Source: Bacillota bacterium (GTDB taxonomy: Bacteria > Bacillota > Clostridia > Tissierellales > Peptoniphilaceae). Taken from it: DNA of 8,505 nucleotides. Shown one piece after another: positions 6,986 to 8,505 of the stretch; position 1 is the first letter of the stretch; every line of letters starts with the position of its first letter. The translations under genes and the position numbers were made by a program. The stretch is from assembly GCA_023394215.1 (NCBI GenBank), contig JAEXBH010000114.1:1-8505 (forward strand), written 5' to 3'. The notes under the pieces are model-generated. The model was not told the origin of the DNA, ran no database searches, and saw only the letters and a list, made by a program, of their open reading frames with translations.

Positions 6986-7948
6986 TTAACCTATATTTCC
7001 CTCAGGTTTTCTACAAGGTGTCTCCTTTTCTATACTTATATGATGACCGCTGTAGTTTCCCTTAATTACTTCCTTTTCATACTTTGCGGCTGCCAAAATT
7101 TTTGAAAAGTCTACTCCGGTATCATAGCCCATTTCATTCAAAGTCCATACAGTATCTTCTGTAGACAAGTTACCTGATGCTCCCGGAGCAAAAGGACATC
7201 CTCCCAAACCGCCAAGGGTTGATTGAACCTTGGTAACTCCAGCACTTATAGCGGCAAGAGTCGAAGCTAAGCCGTTTCCCCTTGTATCATGTATATGAAC
7301 CATAAGGTCAAGATCAGGATAAGCCTTCTTCACTCTCTCGATTATCCCAACTACCTGAGCCGGGTCGGACAGTCCTACAGTATCGCATAAACAAACCGAC
7401 TTCACCCCTAAATCAACGTAATCTTTCAAAAATCTTACAGGTTGATCCCAATCATTTACCTTTCCTTCAAACGGGCAACCGAAAGCTGTTGCCAAATCCA
7501 AGATTAAATCCAAATCAGGTAAATCTTCCCTTATTTCCTTGTAAGCAGCAAGGGATTCTTCATGAGTTCTTCTGATATTTGCTTGATTATGAGATTTGCT
7601 CATAGATACAACATAACAAACCCTTCTAAGTCCCATTTCATAGGCAAGCTGGGCCCCTTTAAGATTTGGAATAAGGGCGAAAAAGTCAACTTGAGGATAC
7701 TTTTCCAAAACATATTTTGTAACTTCTTTTGCATCCATAAGTTGAGGAATAGCCTTAGGACTCACAAAAGAGGTAAATTCTATATGCTTAAGTCCTGATT
7801 CTACAAGCATATCTATTATTTTCTTTTTTTCAGCCGTAGGAATTATTTTTTCTTCAACAGATATAGTTTCATCATCGGCATTTCTCAAAGTTACATTTTG
7901 AAATCCGTCCCTTGGACCTACTTCATAAATGTCTATTTTATTTCCCAC
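6986..7948 (-). CDS. HMG-CoA lyase-like enzyme B (DRE-TIM superfamily acyl-CoA lyase)
   Basis: A 320-residue HMG-CoA-lyase family enzyme, roughly 60% identical by eye to lyase A outside the N-terminal loop. All key positions are present: GPRDGFQ (Arg13, Asp14), Glu57 in IEFTSF (matching human Glu72), FVSPKAIPQL, GCPFEGK, CDTVG, HIHDTRG, and GLGGCPFAPGASGN with the catalytic Cys. It carries about ten extra residues (around 22-35, acidic) between the RDG motif and the next helix compared with A. The C-terminus again has NYSGHHISIEKETP. The start is a GTG that shares one base with the TAG stop of the CoA-transferase gene (TAGTG), with AAGGAG seven bases upstream, so translation is probably coupled. 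That pairing suggests it cleaves the thioester made by the transferase. HMG-CoA or (R)-citramalyl-CoA are both plausible. Confidence 0.9.
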   Translation of the reverse strand: MGNKIDIYEVGPRDGFQNVTLRNADDETISVEEKIIPTAEKKKIIDMLVESGLKHIEFTSFVSPKAIPQLMDAKEVTKYVLEKYPQVDFFALIPNLKGAQLAYEMGLRRVCYVVSMSKSHNQANIRRTHEESLAAYKEIREDLPDLDLILDLATAFGCPFEGKVNDWDQPVRFLKDYVDLGVKSVCLCDTVGLSDPAQVVGIIERVKKAYPDLDLMVHIHDTRGNGLASTLAAISAGVTKVQSTLGGLGGCPFAPGASGNLSTEDTVWTLNEMGYDTGVDFSKILAAAKYEKEVIKGNYSGHHISIEKETPCRKPEGNIG

Positions 7949-8505
7949 TAAAATACTCCTTTTTCCTTCAGCTCTTCATATCTCTCTTTAGATAAACCAA
8001 GCAATCCCATATAAATATCTTCATTATATTCACCCAAAAGTGATGAAGGTTTAACAGGATCCGCTGTTGTATTTGTAAATTTAAGAGCATTGTTTGTCAC
8101 CCTTACATCTCCGCCTACAGGTTGATGAAGAACAGGGAACATATTCCTATCTTCAGCAATTTGTCCATGCTCTGTAACTTCCTTTACATTATTAATCGGA
8201 GAACCCGGTATACCTGCCTTATCAAACATTTCATCAAGCTCTTCAACCGTATACTTTTTAGTCCAGTTATTTACAATCTCTTTTAATTCTTCATGAGCTG
8301 CAACTCTGCCTGCAACAGTGCTGAATCTTTCTTCCTTAATAAGGTCAGGCTGCCCCATAAGATCGCATAAAAGTCCGAATAACTTTTGATTGCCCGCTCC
8401 GACTATAAACCACCTGCCAGCTTCCTTTGTTTCAAAAGAATCATAAGGATAAGTGGATTCATACCTGTTTCCTATCCTATCAGGTATTCTTCCCTCATTT
8501 AGGTA
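7948..8505 (-). CDS. Class III (CaiB/BaiF) CoA-transferase, 5' part outside window
   Basis: The frame is open from the right edge to a TAG at 7948-7950, giving 185 C-terminal residues of a protein normally about 400 long; the true start lies beyond 8505. Family III features are visible: RIGNRYESTYPYDSF, the GRWFIVGAGNQKLFGLLCDLMGQPDL stretch, an RVAAHEELKEIVNNW segment, AGIPGSPINNVKEV, and a C-terminal LLGEYNEDIYMGLLGLSKE. These enzymes move CoA between carboxylic acids through an enzyme-aspartyl anhydride; the catalytic Asp lies in the missing half, so it cannot be checked. An internal ATG at 8358 is not the start, since conserved family sequence continues upstream. It overlaps lyase B by one base. 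Likely role: activate a dicarboxylate (for example citramalate, itaconate or 3-hydroxy-3-methylglutarate) at the expense of another acyl-CoA. Confidence 0.9.
   Translation of the reverse strand, partial: YLNEGRIPDRIGNRYESTYPYDSFETKEAGRWFIVGAGNQKLFGLLCDLMGQPDLIKEERFSTVAGRVAAHEELKEIVNNWTKKYTVEELDEMFDKAGIPGSPINNVKEVTEHGQIAEDRNMFPVLHQPVGGDVRVTNNALKFTNTTADPVKPSSLLGEYNEDIYMGLLGLSKERYEELKEKGVF

Overview
The window comes from a low-GC Gram-positive anaerobe, most likely a member of Clostridia. The grounds are its AT-rich sequence, heavy use of ATA and AGA codons, GGAG/AGGAG-type ribosome binding sites, short operons, and a gene set (DegV, DUF4256, membrane MutS-like ATPase) familiar from Firmicutes. 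Genus cannot be fixed from the sequence alone. There are eight protein-coding genes, two of them cut by the window edges. I see no RNA gene, mobile element or CRISPR array.

Left part (1-3180, all minus strand): a three-gene operon in the order DUF4256 protein, DegV/FakB-type fatty-acid-binding protein, membrane-anchored MutS-like ATPase (running off the left edge). A likely extended -10 promoter lies at 3152-3180. Gene gaps are about 20 and 45 bases.

Right part (3220-8505): an apparent catabolic locus for a dicarboxylic acid. On the minus strand, an HMG-CoA-lyase-like gene (lyase A, 4775-5698) is followed 16 bases later by a DASS/SLC13 dicarboxylate transporter (3298-4758) and a strong terminator. 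A LysR-type regulator (5916-6863, plus strand) is divergent from lyase A, with a 217-base AT-rich control region between them that carries two promoter-like elements and several dyads. Beyond the regulator, facing it across a bidirectional terminator, a second minus-strand operon holds a class III CoA-transferase (entering from the right edge) and a second HMG-CoA-lyase-like gene (lyase B, 6986-7948), overlapping by one base.

Inferred joint role: the transporter imports a C5/C6 dicarboxylate, the CoA-transferase makes its CoA thioester, and a lyase cleaves the 3-hydroxyacyl-CoA to acetyl-CoA plus a keto acid, under LysR control. 3-hydroxy-3-methylglutarate and citramalate/itaconate are the most natural substrate candidates, but the sequence does not decide between them. 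The two lyases are clearly paralogous (roughly 60% identical by eye) yet differ at one conserved active-site-region position (Glu in B, Gln in A), which suggests division of labour.
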